NCBI GenBank assembly: GCA_036404435.1
Contig: DASWZN010000051.1
Location: 190,627-254,626 of the forward strand
Direction: 5' to 3'
DNA length: 64,000 nt
From: DASWZN01 sp036404435
GTDB taxonomy: Bacteria > Acidobacteriota > Terriglobia > Bryobacterales > Bryobacteraceae
Below are positions 15,188 to 24,421 of the stretch, one piece after another. Each line of letters opens with the position of its first letter. The stretch's first letter is position 1. The notes beneath the pieces were generated by a model. The model had not been told where the DNA came from. It saw only the letters and a list, made by a program, of their open reading frames with translations, and did not search any database. The position numbers were made by a program, and so were the translations under genes.

Positions 15188-16978
15188 CTACTCCTTGTCC
15201 GCGGCGAAGACGCGATAGGAGTGCGGCGGGATCGGCACGTCGAAGATCATGCGGTTGCCGCGCGCCTGCCCGGCCAGGAGCTGCCCGCTTCTGAGGTCGC
15301 GCAGCTTGGCGATGCGCGGGTCCGTCACGATCGTCACTTGGCTGCCCTGCGGCTGGAACGACTCGACGATGAAGGAATCGTTGTCGTAGAGGAACAGCGC
15401 CACCTGCGCGGGGCTCTCGACGCGCACCGGCAGGCCGCTCATCAACACCTCCTTGATCCGCGTCAACGCGCCGGGCGGCAGCCGGTAAAGGTCGCCGAAG
15501 TTATCCGGAATCGTGAGCACATAAAGGTGTCCCGTCGAGTATCCTGCATCGAGCAGAATCGGGAAGCCCTTGCCGGCGCTGAGGGCGGAGACGAGCTCCC
15601 AAACGTCGTTGGTGGGGTAGCGGATCTGCGGCACCAGAATGGGCGCATCGGCATGCCAGATGGCCGGCCGCCACGGTTGCCAAAAATCGTTCGCGGATAC
15701 TTTCTGGTCCGTGCACTCGATCTCGGCGATGTCCTCGATTCCCTTGCCCTGGAGCGCTTTCAGCAGCCCGGAAGTAATGACGACGTTCTTGCCGGCCTGC
15801 AACTGGCCTTTGATTTTGCCAACGATTCCGGGGTCGAACTTCGCCGACTCGGTCAGCAGGATGGTCTGCTCCTCTGCCGGAAAGACGGGCGTGAGCTCGA
15901 TCGGGATGCCGAGCATGCCGATGTAGTTGTGCAGAAAATCTTCGCCCGAGGAGTGGAACGGCTTGTAGCTCTTGATGCCGACGGGCTTGCCAAGCTTGCC
16001 GATGAAGCCATCCACGGTGTCGAAGACGTACCCGGCGACGCGCCCCAGCATCGTGTCCGGCTGCTCCGTGCCGTCCTCGCGGCGGACCGGCTCGATGAGC
16101 GACCGGAAATCGAACAGCGTGATCTCGGGCGCCTTGGCGAACAGCGTCAGCCAGAGCTGCTCACCGTAGCGGTCTAGCGTGCCGCGCGCGAACGGATCCA
16201 CCCAGCCGCCGCCATTGCCGCCGGGTTTGACGTTCTCGAAGAACCGGAAAATCGAGTAGCTTTCGTAGGGCTGCAGGTGCTGGTCGGAGAAGTCCGGATC
16301 GCGGGTCTCCGTGCCGGTGTAGATGCCGTCGAAAATCTTCGGCTCGTTCTCCAGGTCGAAGCCCAAATACTGAAAATGGTCGTACCAATTCGGATACTTG
16401 ATGACGAACTTGACTTTGGGGTTGACCGCCTTGGCCGGCCCCACCACCAGGTTCCGCGCGGCGTCATCCATAAGTTCCAGGCGAAACTGGGTCCAGCTCT
16501 TGGAGCCCTTGGCGCGAATGCAGGCGTCGCACTTGCAGTTGGTGAAGAAGAAGTCGTCGAGGATGATTTCGTCGAAGTGCCGGGCGGTAAGTTCGGCGAT
16601 CTCCCGGGCCTTCGTGCGCTGGGCGGGATCGGAGTAGCAGAATGTCTTGAAGCGGTCCCGCTCGTTCTGAGTGTAGGTGATGCCGCCCGCGGTGCGGATT
16701 CCCCGGGCGGCGAAGAAGCGCTTGACCTGCTCGATGGTTTCCTCGTCGGGCATCACGCCATCGCGGTGCGTCTCCAGATAAACCTTGCCGACCCGCACCT
16801 GCTTCTCGATGGCGCTCCAGCGCTGCTCGAGCCAGGCGAGGTCTTTCATCTGCCGAACCTCGTAAGCGCGGGCGTAGACCGAGACTGTGAAGTTCTTGTA
16901 GCCGCCGGTGGCGGCGGCGGGAGAGCCGGCCAGCACGGACAGCAGTGCGGCGCTTGGAATGGCGGTGTGCATGTTCAT
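15188..16978 (-). CDS. Secreted glycoside-hydrolase-like protein of unknown family
   Basis: Start chosen at ATG 16978, giving an export signal (MNMHTAIPSAALLSVLAG) and 596 residues; the longer frame to 17131 translates a repeat and is unlikely to be coding. The N-terminal ~400 residues look like a TIM-barrel glycosidase: VYLETHRDG, then a Cys-rich ILDDFFFTNCKCDAC segment at 138-153 whose Asp pair could be catalytic, then KFVIKYPNWYDHF. The C-terminal ~200 residues resemble a beta-galactosidase trimerisation/GATase-like region (VVITSGLLKALQ) plus a beta-sandwich. No EC number can be given. Confidence 0.75.
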   Translation of the reverse strand: MNMHTAIPSAALLSVLAGSPAAATGGYKNFTVSVYARAYEVRQMKDLAWLEQRWSAIEKQVRVGKVYLETHRDGVMPDEETIEQVKRFFAARGIRTAGGITYTQNERDRFKTFCYSDPAQRTKAREIAELTARHFDEIILDDFFFTNCKCDACIRAKGSKSWTQFRLELMDDAARNLVVGPAKAVNPKVKFVIKYPNWYDHFQYLGFDLENEPKIFDGIYTGTETRDPDFSDQHLQPYESYSIFRFFENVKPGGNGGGWVDPFARGTLDRYGEQLWLTLFAKAPEITLFDFRSLIEPVRREDGTEQPDTMLGRVAGYVFDTVDGFIGKLGKPVGIKSYKPFHSSGEDFLHNYIGMLGIPIELTPVFPAEEQTILLTESAKFDPGIVGKIKGQLQAGKNVVITSGLLKALQGKGIEDIAEIECTDQKVSANDFWQPWRPAIWHADAPILVPQIRYPTNDVWELVSALSAGKGFPILLDAGYSTGHLYVLTIPDNFGDLYRLPPGALTRIKEVLMSGLPVRVESPAQVALFLYDNDSFIVESFQPQGSQVTIVTDPRIAKLRDLRSGQLLAGQARGNRMIFDVPIPPHSYRVFAADKE

Positions 16979-17060
16979 GGGACCAGACCCCGATTCTATC
17001 GCTCCCGGCGCAGAGAAGGGGGTGCGCGGCCTGTTTGCGGACGCCAACCGGGAGTCCGGC

Positions 17061-17086
17061 GCCGAACCGCGCGCGTAAGCAAGCGG
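17061..17086. repeat. Partial REP-like element, family 2
   Basis: gccgaaccgcgcgcgtaagc and following aagcgg match one arm of the palindromes at 13861 and 49281. It lies just upstream of the GH-like gene. Confidence 0.45.
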
Positions 17087-17165
17087 ATGCCCGGCGTTGG
17101 GCGGGACGGACACGCCACATCGATGTCGCACATCCCGGAGAAGGTGAACACCCGCTGGCGTCCCT

Positions 17166-17171
17166 TATAAT
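17166..17171 (+). promoter_or_regulatory. -10 of lepB
   Basis: TATAAT followed 7 bases later by the ATG of a short leader ORF. The usual distance from -10 to transcription start would place the start at or next to that ATG, so the transcript may be leaderless. Confidence 0.55.
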
Positions 17172-17178
17172 AGAGGTG

Positions 17179-17202
17179 ATGTCGAGTCTCTGGGCGCGAT
17201 GA
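17179..17202 (+). CDS. Seven-codon leader ORF overlapping lepB
   Basis: ATG at 17179 encodes MSSLWAR and a TGA whose first bases overlap the lepB ATG (ATGA at 17199-17202). The arrangement would couple lepB initiation to termination of the leader. It begins 7 bases after a consensus -10. Seen in sequence; translation is an inference. Confidence 0.35.
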   Translation: MSSLWAR

Positions 17203-17774
17203 GCGAACACCACGCCAGCGCAAACCAACCTGTACCCGCCGCGAGGCGCCGTTCCGCGCTTGCCGTGATCCTCGGCTGGCTGCGTGACGTGGCGGTTTCG
17301 ATCGTGATCGCGGTGGTGGTGATCATTTTCATCTACCAGCCGGTCAAAGTCGAAGGCACCAGCATGATGCCGGGGCTGGTGGATCAAGAGCGGATCTTCG
17401 TCAACAAATTCATCTACCGGTTCGGGATCGAGGACGCCCACCGCGGCGACCTGGTGGTTTTCTGGTATCCGGGCGATCAGACCAAGTCCTACATCAAGCG
17501 GGTAATCGGCGTGCCGGGCGACACGGTGTGGATCGACCGCGGCGCGGTGTTCCTAGATGGCAAACGGCTGGTGGAGGACTACGTGCCGGAGCGGTACCGC
17601 GACATTTTGTCCATGCCGTCCCGAACCATTGAGCCGGACCATTACTTCGTCCTCGGCGACCACCGCAACTCATCTAACGACAGCCGTAACTGGGGCCTGG
17701 TCCCCCGCGGTTGCATCTACGGCAAAGCGGTGTTCGTCTACTGGCCCCTGGAGCGCATCGGACCGGTGAGGTAG
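17199..17774 (+). CDS. lepB: Signal peptidase I
   Basis: A 191-residue type I signal peptidase with one N-terminal membrane anchor (about residues 30-47). Catalytic Ser55 is in GTSMMP and the general-base Lys100 in SYIKRVIGVPGD; box E LGDHRNSSNDSR follows near 150-161. It removes signal peptides from exported proteins at the cytoplasmic membrane, so it would process the many secreted products nearby. Short relative to E. coli LepB, as is usual outside the gammaproteobacteria. Confidence 0.95.
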   Translation: MSEHHASANQPVPAARRRSALAVILGWLRDVAVSIVIAVVVIIFIYQPVKVEGTSMMPGLVDQERIFVNKFIYRFGIEDAHRGDLVVFWYPGDQTKSYIKRVIGVPGDTVWIDRGAVFLDGKRLVEDYVPERYRDILSMPSRTIEPDHYFVLGDHRNSSNDSRNWGLVPRGCIYGKAVFVYWPLERIGPVR

Positions 17775-17820
17775 CGGAAACCGCGAGGCCGCCTCCGCCA
17801 TCATGGGACAATAGGAACTC

Positions 17821-18481
17821 ATGCGGAAACCGCTCTTTCTGCTCCTCTCGGTTGCCTCCATCGGCTTCGCGCAGCCGTTCCGGTTTGGGGTGGAAGGGGG
17901 CCTCCCGCTGACGGGCGCATTCGATACAAACTCCAGCGCCATTCCCGCGGTCCTGCCGGCCGGTCCCCTCAGTTACTCTTCGAGCACCCAGCGCTACGCC
18001 TTCGGCGGCACCGCCGAATTGGATCTCCCGTTTCACCTGGCAGTCAAAGCGGACGCGCTTTACAAGCGGCTGAGTTTCGATTCCGCCGGTCTGGCGCCCA
18101 TTACGGCAACCACCACCACCGCCAACTCGTGGGAGTTTCCCGTGCTGGCCAAATACGGCGTGAGCAAGCTGGGACCGCTCCAACCGTATGTCGAGGGCGG
18201 CGTCGCGTTCCGGGCTCTTCAAGGGGTCAACCAGACGTCCGTGACGGCCTGCTTGGGTTGCGCCCCCCCTGATTCAATCGACCAGTCACCCTGCCGAACT
18301 GGCCCACAGCTTCACCAAGGGCTACGCCGCCGGCGCCGGCCTGGAATTCCGCCACCTGCTGATTGGCGTCTTCGGAGAGATCCGCTACACGCACTGGACC
18401 GCGGACGCGTTCTCCGCTCCGAACGGCCTGCTGACATCGACGCGGAACCAGGCTGACCTGCTGGTGGGTGCGACTTTCTAA
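17821..18481 (+). pseudogene. Outer-membrane beta-barrel protein, paralog 1 (frameshift at C7 tract)
   Basis: The first of three tandem paralogs: signal peptide (MRKPLFLLLSVASIGFA) and FRFGVEGGLPLTGAF, as in the other two. After about residue 150 the frame departs from its paralogs, but the +1-shifted frame resumes perfectly with HPAELAHSFTKGYAAGAGLE and ends in LLVGATF at 18481, matching the paralogs' LLVGVTF terminus ending in Phe, the outer-membrane-barrel signature. The break is at a run of seven C (18263-18269); six would restore the frame. It could be phase variation, decay or a sequencing error. Confidence 0.8.
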
Positions 18482-18489
18482 GCGAAAAC

Positions 18490-18640
18490 TCCGGAAACCG
18501 CATCCGCCTCCGCCGTCATAGGACAATAGGATCTCGTTTGTTGGGAGGATGCTCGTATGCTGCGGAAACCGCTGTTTCTGCTTCTCTTGGTCGCCTCCAT
18601 CGCCCTCGCGCAGTCGTTCCGGTTCGGGGTCGAGGGGGGC
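18490..18640 (+). repeat. Upstream/5' direct repeat of the barrel paralogs
   Basis: The region before paralog 2 and its first codons are repeated almost exactly before paralog 3 (19336-19484), including cctccgccgtcatagga, gatctcgtttgttgggagga and the start codon. The region before paralog 1 is only partly similar. So paralogs 2 and 3 come from the more recent duplication and share an expression signal. Confidence 0.8.
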
Positions 18641-19312
18641 CTGCCGCTAACCAACGCATTCAACACCGGGACCTCCAACGTGGTCACGGTATTCTCGCCT
18701 GAGAGCAGTACCACCAACCTCAACTCTTATTCTTCGAGCACGAGGCGCTACACCGTTGGCGCCACCGCCGAACTGGACCTTCCGTCTCACCTCGCCTTCA
18801 AGGTTGACGTGCTCTACAAGCGGCTGGGTTTTGACTTTGGTTCCTCCTACCAGGAAACTTGCCCGCTTGATTGCGAGGCCCCCTTCCCGTCGACGACGAC
18901 AGCGACCACCACGGCCAACTCGTGGGAGATTCCGCTGCTGGCCAAGCACAGCGTGGGCAAACTGGGACCACTCCAGCCGTATGTCGAAGGTGGCATCGCG
19001 TTCCGGACTGTACAAGGGGTCCGGCAGACGACGGAAATGTCGCAGCCGGTCTGCGTCAGTGATTGCAATTTTCCGGCGGTGACCTGGGGGACCCAAACGT
19101 CGACGGCCCAAACGAGCAGCCCCGCCGAGCTGAACCACGGCTTTACCCAGGGCTTCGTCGCCGGCGCCGGCCTGGAGCTCCGCCACTTACGGGCTGGCGT
19201 CTTCGGAGAGATCCGGTACACGCACTGGACCGCGGACGCCTTCTCCGCTCCGAACGGCCTGCTGAAATCGACGCGGAACCAGGCGGACCTGCTGATGGGT
19301 GTGACATTCTAA
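18557..19312 (+). CDS. Outer-membrane beta-barrel protein, paralog 2
   Basis: A 251-residue exported protein: signal peptide MLRKPLFLLLLVASIALAQS, then a series of amphipathic strands, and a C-terminal Phe (LLMGVTF) as in proteins inserted by BAM. The most variable regions between paralogs, about residues 35-55 and 90-110 and 155-185, contain small residues and paired Cys and would be external loops; the strands are nearly identical. Fold resembles OmpA-like/porin-type small barrels. Ligand unknown. Confidence 0.85.
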   Translation: MLRKPLFLLLLVASIALAQSFRFGVEGGLPLTNAFNTGTSNVVTVFSPESSTTNLNSYSSSTRRYTVGATAELDLPSHLAFKVDVLYKRLGFDFGSSYQETCPLDCEAPFPSTTTATTTANSWEIPLLAKHSVGKLGPLQPYVEGGIAFRTVQGVRQTTEMSQPVCVSDCNFPAVTWGTQTSTAQTSSPAELNHGFTQGFVAGAGLELRHLRAGVFGEIRYTHWTADAFSAPNGLLKSTRNQADLLMGVTF

Positions 19313-19399
19313 GCGAAACCGCGGCTGCTTTTCGGAAACCCCGCATCCGCCTCCGCCGTCATAGGAGAATAGGATCTCGTTTGTTGGGAGGATGCTCGT

Positions 19400-20134
19400 A
19401 TGCTGCGGAAACCGCTGTTTCTGCTTCTCTTGGCCGCCTCCATCGCCTTCGCGCAGTCGTTCCGGTTCGGGGTCGAGGGTGGTCTCCCACTAACCAACGC
19501 ATTCAACACCGGGGGTGTCTACGATTTCCCCGCGTCAATCGGAGGAGTAAACGCGCCATTCATTTGCTCCGATTGCGCTACCGGAAGTTCTTTTTACTCT
19601 TCGAACACCAAGCGCTACGCCGTTGGCGCCACCGCCGAATTGGACTTTCCGTTTCACCTGGCCGTCAAGGCGGACGTGCTCTACAAGCGGCTGGGTTTTG
19701 GTTTTGATTACATCATCGCGGCCCCCGCTGGGTCGACCGGTGGGAGCACCGATACCACCGCCACCACGGCCAACTCATGGGAGATTCCGCTGCTGGCCAA
19801 GTACAGCGTCGGCAAACTGGGACCGCTCCGGCCGTATGTCGAAGGCGGCATCGCGTTCCGGACTCTTCAGGGGGTTCAGCAGACGACGGAACAGCTCTGC
19901 CCAAGCTGCGACATTCCGGCGAACCAGACCCAAACGACCAGCCCCGCCGAGCTGAACCACGGCTTTACCCAGGGCTTCGTCGCCGGCGCCGGCCTGGAGC
20001 TCCGCCACCTGCTCGCTGGCGTCTTCGGAGAGATCCGCTACACGCACTGGACCGCGGACGCCTTCTCCGCTCAGGACGGCCTGCTGAAATCGACGCGGAA
20101 CCAGGCGGACCTGCTGGTGGGTGTGACATTCTAG
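19400..20134 (+). CDS. Outer-membrane beta-barrel protein, paralog 3
   Basis: A 244-residue paralog with signal peptide MLRKPLFLLLLAASIAFAQS, the conserved FRFGVEGGLPLTNAFNTGG start and the same C-terminal Phe. Loop regions differ from paralog 2 while strands such as GEIRYTHWTADAFSA are identical. The stop at 20134 is only 4 bases before the TonB receptor start, so it is probably co-transcribed with it. The barrel may assist that receptor or be a separate surface structure. Confidence 0.85.
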   Translation: MLRKPLFLLLLAASIAFAQSFRFGVEGGLPLTNAFNTGGVYDFPASIGGVNAPFICSDCATGSSFYSSNTKRYAVGATAELDFPFHLAVKADVLYKRLGFGFDYIIAAPAGSTGGSTDTTATTANSWEIPLLAKYSVGKLGPLRPYVEGGIAFRTLQGVQQTTEQLCPSCDIPANQTQTTSPAELNHGFTQGFVAGAGLELRHLLAGVFGEIRYTHWTADAFSAQDGLLKSTRNQADLLVGVTF

Positions 20135-20138
20135 GTGG

Positions 20139-23100
20139 ATGGTCCGAGCGCTGCGCGCGTGCTTCCTGTCCATCTCGCTGGCGTGCGCGGCCGCGGCTTT
20201 CCAGGCCACCGGGAAGCTGTCAGGAACACTCCAGGACGCGGGCGGCAAGCCTGTAGCGGGCGCGCGCGTGACGCTGGCCCTGCCGGAATCTGCGGCGGTG
20301 TCCTCTTCCACCCTCACCTCGCCGAGAGGCGCTTTCCTGTTCCCGGTTCTGAGGCCGGCGCTGTATGACCTCACCCTCGAAGCTCCGGGCCTTCCCAAGC
20401 TGACGCTGCGTAACATCAAAGTCGATCCGGCCGGTGAGACTTCGCTGCCTCCGATTCGCCTGGGCCCTGCCGACGGGCAAGCTCCTCAACAGCCGCTCCA
20501 GACGGCCGCTGTCGATGTCGCTTCCACGGCCAACGACCGCGAGGTGAACGGGCTGCCGCTTCCGCAGCGGGACCCGCTCTATCTGGCCGAGACGCTTCCC
20601 GGCGTCCAGAACAACGGCCGCGCGCCGCTGGGCATCTACGGCGAATCCGTGGCGCTCGCCAACATCACTTACGACGGCATCAATCTGAACTCCACCGCGC
20701 TCCCGCTGCGCACCGATCAGATCGGCGAGGCGACCGTCGTGACCGGTTCCATCGAAGGCTGCGGCTGCTCCCAGATCGCCTTCAGCGCGCCCAGCGGCGG
20801 CCGCGCGTTCCATGGCTCGGCGTACTGGCTGACAGCCCCGACGGCCACGGCCGCGCAGTCCTGGGCCGACAACAGCGGCAACACGCCGGCCTCAACGAGC
20901 CTCAATCAACTCGGCGCGGCATTCGGCGGCCCGCTGAAGAAGGACCGCCTGTTCTTCTTCGTGAACTACGAAGCGGATCTGGACCGCTCCACCGTAACCC
21001 GCACCGGCGAGGCGCCCACCGCGCCACTCACCAGCCAGGATCCTCTGTTGCAGCAGGTCCTCGCCCTCATCCCGTCGAACCCTTCGGGCACTTACCGCGG
21101 AGTGCAAACCAACGGAAGCACCACCCACATCGCGCTGGCGCGGCTCGATTACCTGGCTTCGGCACGCCACAGCTTCAGCCTGACGTTCACGGACGAGCGC
21201 AGTACCACGGACGATCCCGCCGATTCCTCCGTCTTCGGCCGCAAGCCCACGACCACCATCGCAACCTCCGCGCCCTTCTACTCCGCGTCGTGGCGCTGGT
21301 CTCCCACCGCGCGCCTGACCAATGAGGTGCGCGCCGGCGCAAATCTGGCCGAGATGGACTATCGCAACTCGCTGCGCTCGCAGTTCGGCTTCATCGCGAT
21401 CCTGGACGACCCGACCGTCGCCGTCAGCCAGCCCATGGCGGGTCTCGACCCCGAGCGGCGCGCCGACCACCAGTACGGCTACCAGGACAACCTCACCTGG
21501 ATCGCCGGCAAGCACATCTTGCAGGCCGGCCTGTGGTTCCAGCAATACCGGTTGAACTCGGACGGGGTCAACCACGGCCCGCTGGATTCGCTCTCGGTTC
21601 CACGTTACGTGGTGAACGACATTGCCCAGGGCACCATCGCGCAAGTCGATCAACGCTTCAACATCCTATCGCCCACCTCGGGATACTCGATCGGCTCCAC
21701 GGCGCGGAGCAGGCTTTCCGCGAACATGATTTCCCCCTATCTGCACGATGACTGGAAGCTGCTGCCCTCGCTGACCATTAGCCTGGGTCTTAGGTACGAT
21801 TACCTTTCGCGCCCCAACGAGCAGACCGGCGCCGCTATCATCCCCGTGCTCTCCGGCTTGGCGTCCTACGCGGTCTACGATCAGAATTTGTCTTTCGCTT
21901 TCGCCTCCGGCGCACAGCCGTTCTACCGCAAGGACTTCGATAACTACGATCCCTATGTGGGCCTGGCGTGGAAGCCGTCCGCGCGGCTCCCGTTCGTGGT
22001 GCGCGGCGGTTTCAATATCGCCTATCTGAACGACGACCTGTTACAGAACCTGAGTATCTACGCGCTCCAAAACCCGTTTCAGAGTTTCAACGTGTCCACG
22101 GACCTGAGCGCGAGCCCGGTCCCGCTGTCGAAGGCGCCGGCGACGCCCGCTCCCGTGCTGCCCTCCAGTCTGACGCTGGCGTCGCTGCTCTCGTTCGCAA
22201 ACAGTTACAACCAGCAACCGGGAACGACGTATGCAATCGATTGGAACATCCGGACCCCCAACGTCAAGTATTGGAACGTAGGAGTGGAATCCGCGCTAAA
22301 GGGGTTTCACGTGGACCTGCGCTATGTGGGCAATCGCCTGGAAGAGGGGCCGCGTTCCATCGACCGCAATCAGGTCATGCTGTCTCCGGGTTTCCTCGCG
22401 GCTTTCTCGCAGGTTCAGGCCGCTCTCAAGAGCGGCACTCCCACCAGCGGCTTCGCCGGCCTGTCGGGAGGCGGGCTTTGCGCGAATTTCAACCTTGCGA
22501 GCTGCCAGCCCGATTTGTATGCGCGCTCTCTGATCCTGACCGGGCAGGCGGGCGAGCTGGCGCGCTGGTATCAGGGTCAGGGATACAATCCGAACGGCGC
22601 CTATAACTTCCTGGGGAATCCCCTGGCGCCGCAGGGCATCGATCTACTGTCGCAGCTCGGCGTATCGCGGTTCGACGGGTTGCAATTGACCGTGTCCCGC
22701 CATGCCGCGGCCGGCCTCGACCTGACCGCCAGTTACCTCTTCTCGAAGGTGCTGAGTAACCTCGACGATTACCGGCCGGGAGCGATCGATCCCTCTCTGA
22801 ACTTATACAACCCATCGCTCGAATGGGCGCCTGCGCCCTTCAACCTGACTCATGCCTTCAAGGCGGCCGCAATCTGGGACCTCCCGGCGCCGCGGCGCGG
22901 GCGCATTCTGCGCGGCTGGAGTATCGCCGGCATCGTGATCGCCCAATCCGGGGCCCCGTTCTCGTTGCTCTCCGGGCTCGGCACGTTTACCTCTAGCGCG
23001 GACTCCGGCGAGAACACGGTTTCGACTTCTCTGACCGCGAGCCAGATCCGCCAGTTCTTCGGAATCCGCGAGGGTCCAGGCGGGGTGGTGAGCTACGTGA

Positions 23101-23408
23101 ACGCTCCGGCGGGGGCCTTCGAGGAGCCGGCCCCGGGGGCCCTCGGCACCTTGCAACGGCGCATGTTCTCCGGCCCTGCCGCGTTCAATCTGAACCTGGG
23201 CCTGCGCAAGGCCGTCCCGCTGACCGAGCGGCTGCGAGCCGAGTTCCGCGCCGAATCCATCAACCTCCTGAACAACGTGAACTGGCTGGTGGGCGACCAA
23301 ACCTATCTGGGCACGAACGCGAAGACCAGCACGTCGGTGTTCGACAACAACGTCACGCAGTGGAACGCGCCGCGCACGTTCCAGTTCTCGCTGCGGCTGC
23401 TGTTCTGA
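20139..23408 (+). CDS. TonB-dependent receptor-like protein with carboxypeptidase regulatory domain (Oar type)
   Basis: A 1089-residue outer-membrane protein. A signal peptide (about 1-20) is followed by a carboxypeptidase-regulatory-like beta-sandwich (about 23-110: TGKLSGTLQDAGGKPVAGAR), then a plug-like region (LAETLPGVQ, about 140-200) and a ~800-residue barrel ending in LRLLF. This is the acidobacterial Oar/CarboxypepD_reg receptor layout, thought to import oligosaccharides or other large nutrients. I see no clear TonB box. It follows barrel paralog 3 by 4 bases. Confidence 0.88.
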   Translation: MVRALRACFLSISLACAAAAFQATGKLSGTLQDAGGKPVAGARVTLALPESAAVSSSTLTSPRGAFLFPVLRPALYDLTLEAPGLPKLTLRNIKVDPAGETSLPPIRLGPADGQAPQQPLQTAAVDVASTANDREVNGLPLPQRDPLYLAETLPGVQNNGRAPLGIYGESVALANITYDGINLNSTALPLRTDQIGEATVVTGSIEGCGCSQIAFSAPSGGRAFHGSAYWLTAPTATAAQSWADNSGNTPASTSLNQLGAAFGGPLKKDRLFFFVNYEADLDRSTVTRTGEAPTAPLTSQDPLLQQVLALIPSNPSGTYRGVQTNGSTTHIALARLDYLASARHSFSLTFTDERSTTDDPADSSVFGRKPTTTIATSAPFYSASWRWSPTARLTNEVRAGANLAEMDYRNSLRSQFGFIAILDDPTVAVSQPMAGLDPERRADHQYGYQDNLTWIAGKHILQAGLWFQQYRLNSDGVNHGPLDSLSVPRYVVNDIAQGTIAQVDQRFNILSPTSGYSIGSTARSRLSANMISPYLHDDWKLLPSLTISLGLRYDYLSRPNEQTGAAIIPVLSGLASYAVYDQNLSFAFASGAQPFYRKDFDNYDPYVGLAWKPSARLPFVVRGGFNIAYLNDDLLQNLSIYALQNPFQSFNVSTDLSASPVPLSKAPATPAPVLPSSLTLASLLSFANSYNQQPGTTYAIDWNIRTPNVKYWNVGVESALKGFHVDLRYVGNRLEEGPRSIDRNQVMLSPGFLAAFSQVQAALKSGTPTSGFAGLSGGGLCANFNLASCQPDLYARSLILTGQAGELARWYQGQGYNPNGAYNFLGNPLAPQGIDLLSQLGVSRFDGLQLTVSRHAAAGLDLTASYLFSKVLSNLDDYRPGAIDPSLNLYNPSLEWAPAPFNLTHAFKAAAIWDLPAPRRGRILRGWSIAGIVIAQSGAPFSLLSGLGTFTSSADSGENTVSTSLTASQIRQFFGIREGPGGVVSYVNAPAGAFEEPAPGALGTLQRRMFSGPAAFNLNLGLRKAVPLTERLRAEFRAESINLLNNVNWLVGDQTYLGTNAKTSTSVFDNNVTQWNAPRTFQFSLRLLF

Positions 23409-23454
23409 GCGGCCAATCATCGCGCCGCGCCAGTGGCGGCGGCCATGATTCCGA

Positions 23455-23460
23455 TACAAT
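23455..23460 (+). promoter_or_regulatory. -10 of the MBL-fold gene
   Basis: TACAAT, then 7 bases, then the ATG at 23468. It fits a leaderless transcript starting at that ATG. It overlaps an alternative ATG at 23459, arguing against that start. Confidence 0.45.
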
Positions 23461-23467
23461 GGCCAGC

Positions 23468-24388
23468 ATGACGCGAATTACCCGCCGTGAGCTGTTCCGG
23501 ATTGTGTCGTCCGCAGCGCCGGCGTTCTGGCTGGCCTCCGGCGCAGCCGCGCAGAACCAACTCGCTCTCAAACTCGAAACCGTCTCGTACGGGCTGAGCC
23601 TGCTCAGCGGCGCCGGAGGAAACATAGCCGTGCTCCGTTTCGGTGATGACGGACTGCTGCTGGTCGATAGCGGCCTCCCTCAGACCGCCGAAGCCGTGCA
23701 GCACCTGGCCCACACCGCTGGCCCGGGGCGCATCACGCACCTCATCAACACGCACTACCATCTGGATCACGTCGGCGGCAATGAGCGACTGGCGCGCGCG
23801 GGCGCCCGCATGATCGCGCATTACAACGTCTTGAAGCGTCTCAGCACAACCCAGCACAACGCCTTCCTGAATCGCGATCTCCCGCCACTCGATCCCGCGG
23901 GCCGCCCGGACCACACGTTCGCGGACGGCGGGGCATTGACGCAAATCGGCGAGATTGTCATTTACCGGCACCTGCTACCCGCGCACACCGACGGCGACGC
24001 AACGGTCCAGTTCGTAAACGAGAACGTGTATCACACAGGCGATCTGTTCTTCAACGGCATGTACCCGTTCATCGACTACTCGGCCGACGGTTCCATCGAG
24101 GGCATGGTGGCGGCTGCGGATCTCATGATTAAGGCGGTGGACCGGAAGACGAAGATCATCCCCGGACACGGCCCTCTAGCCAGGCGAGACGACCTCCGCG
24201 CATTCCGCGACATGCTCGCCGGCGTGAACGACCGCGTGTCGAAGCTGGTGAGCGCCGGCCAGACCCTCGACCAGGTCGTGGCCGCCGAGCCCACCAAGCC
24301 CTACGACGACAAGTTCGACAAAGGCTTCCTGAAGCCCGCCGACTTCGTCCGTATGCTGTACTCCGGCAAGACCGCCAAGCGCGGCTAG
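23468..24388 (+). CDS. Exported metallo-beta-lactamase-fold hydrolase
   Basis: A 306-residue protein started at 23468. The N-terminus has a twin-arginine-type signal (TRRELFRIVSSAAPAFWLAS), followed by an MBL domain: HYHLDH at 96-101 (metal-site HxHxDH), a later His in LLPAHTDGD, Asp in HTGDLFF and His in IIPGHGPLA. MBL-fold proteins of this kind hydrolyse lactams, thioesters or phosphoesters; the substrate is not evident. Tat export fits a metalloenzyme folded in the cytoplasm. Confidence 0.88.
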   Translation: MTRITRRELFRIVSSAAPAFWLASGAAAQNQLALKLETVSYGLSLLSGAGGNIAVLRFGDDGLLLVDSGLPQTAEAVQHLAHTAGPGRITHLINTHYHLDHVGGNERLARAGARMIAHYNVLKRLSTTQHNAFLNRDLPPLDPAGRPDHTFADGGALTQIGEIVIYRHLLPAHTDGDATVQFVNENVYHTGDLFFNGMYPFIDYSADGSIEGMVAAADLMIKAVDRKTKIIPGHGPLARRDDLRAFRDMLAGVNDRVSKLVSAGQTLDQVVAAEPTKPYDDKFDKGFLKPADFVRMLYSGKTAKRG

Positions 24389-24421
24389 GCGTCACCATCG
24401 ACCATCGACCATCGGCCGCCT

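Noticed and set aside
15221..16177. 318-codon plus-strand frame opposite the GH-like gene
   Set aside because: Antisense to a long, well-formed exported protein; composition rich in Arg, Gly and His; typical open frame in GC-rich DNA.
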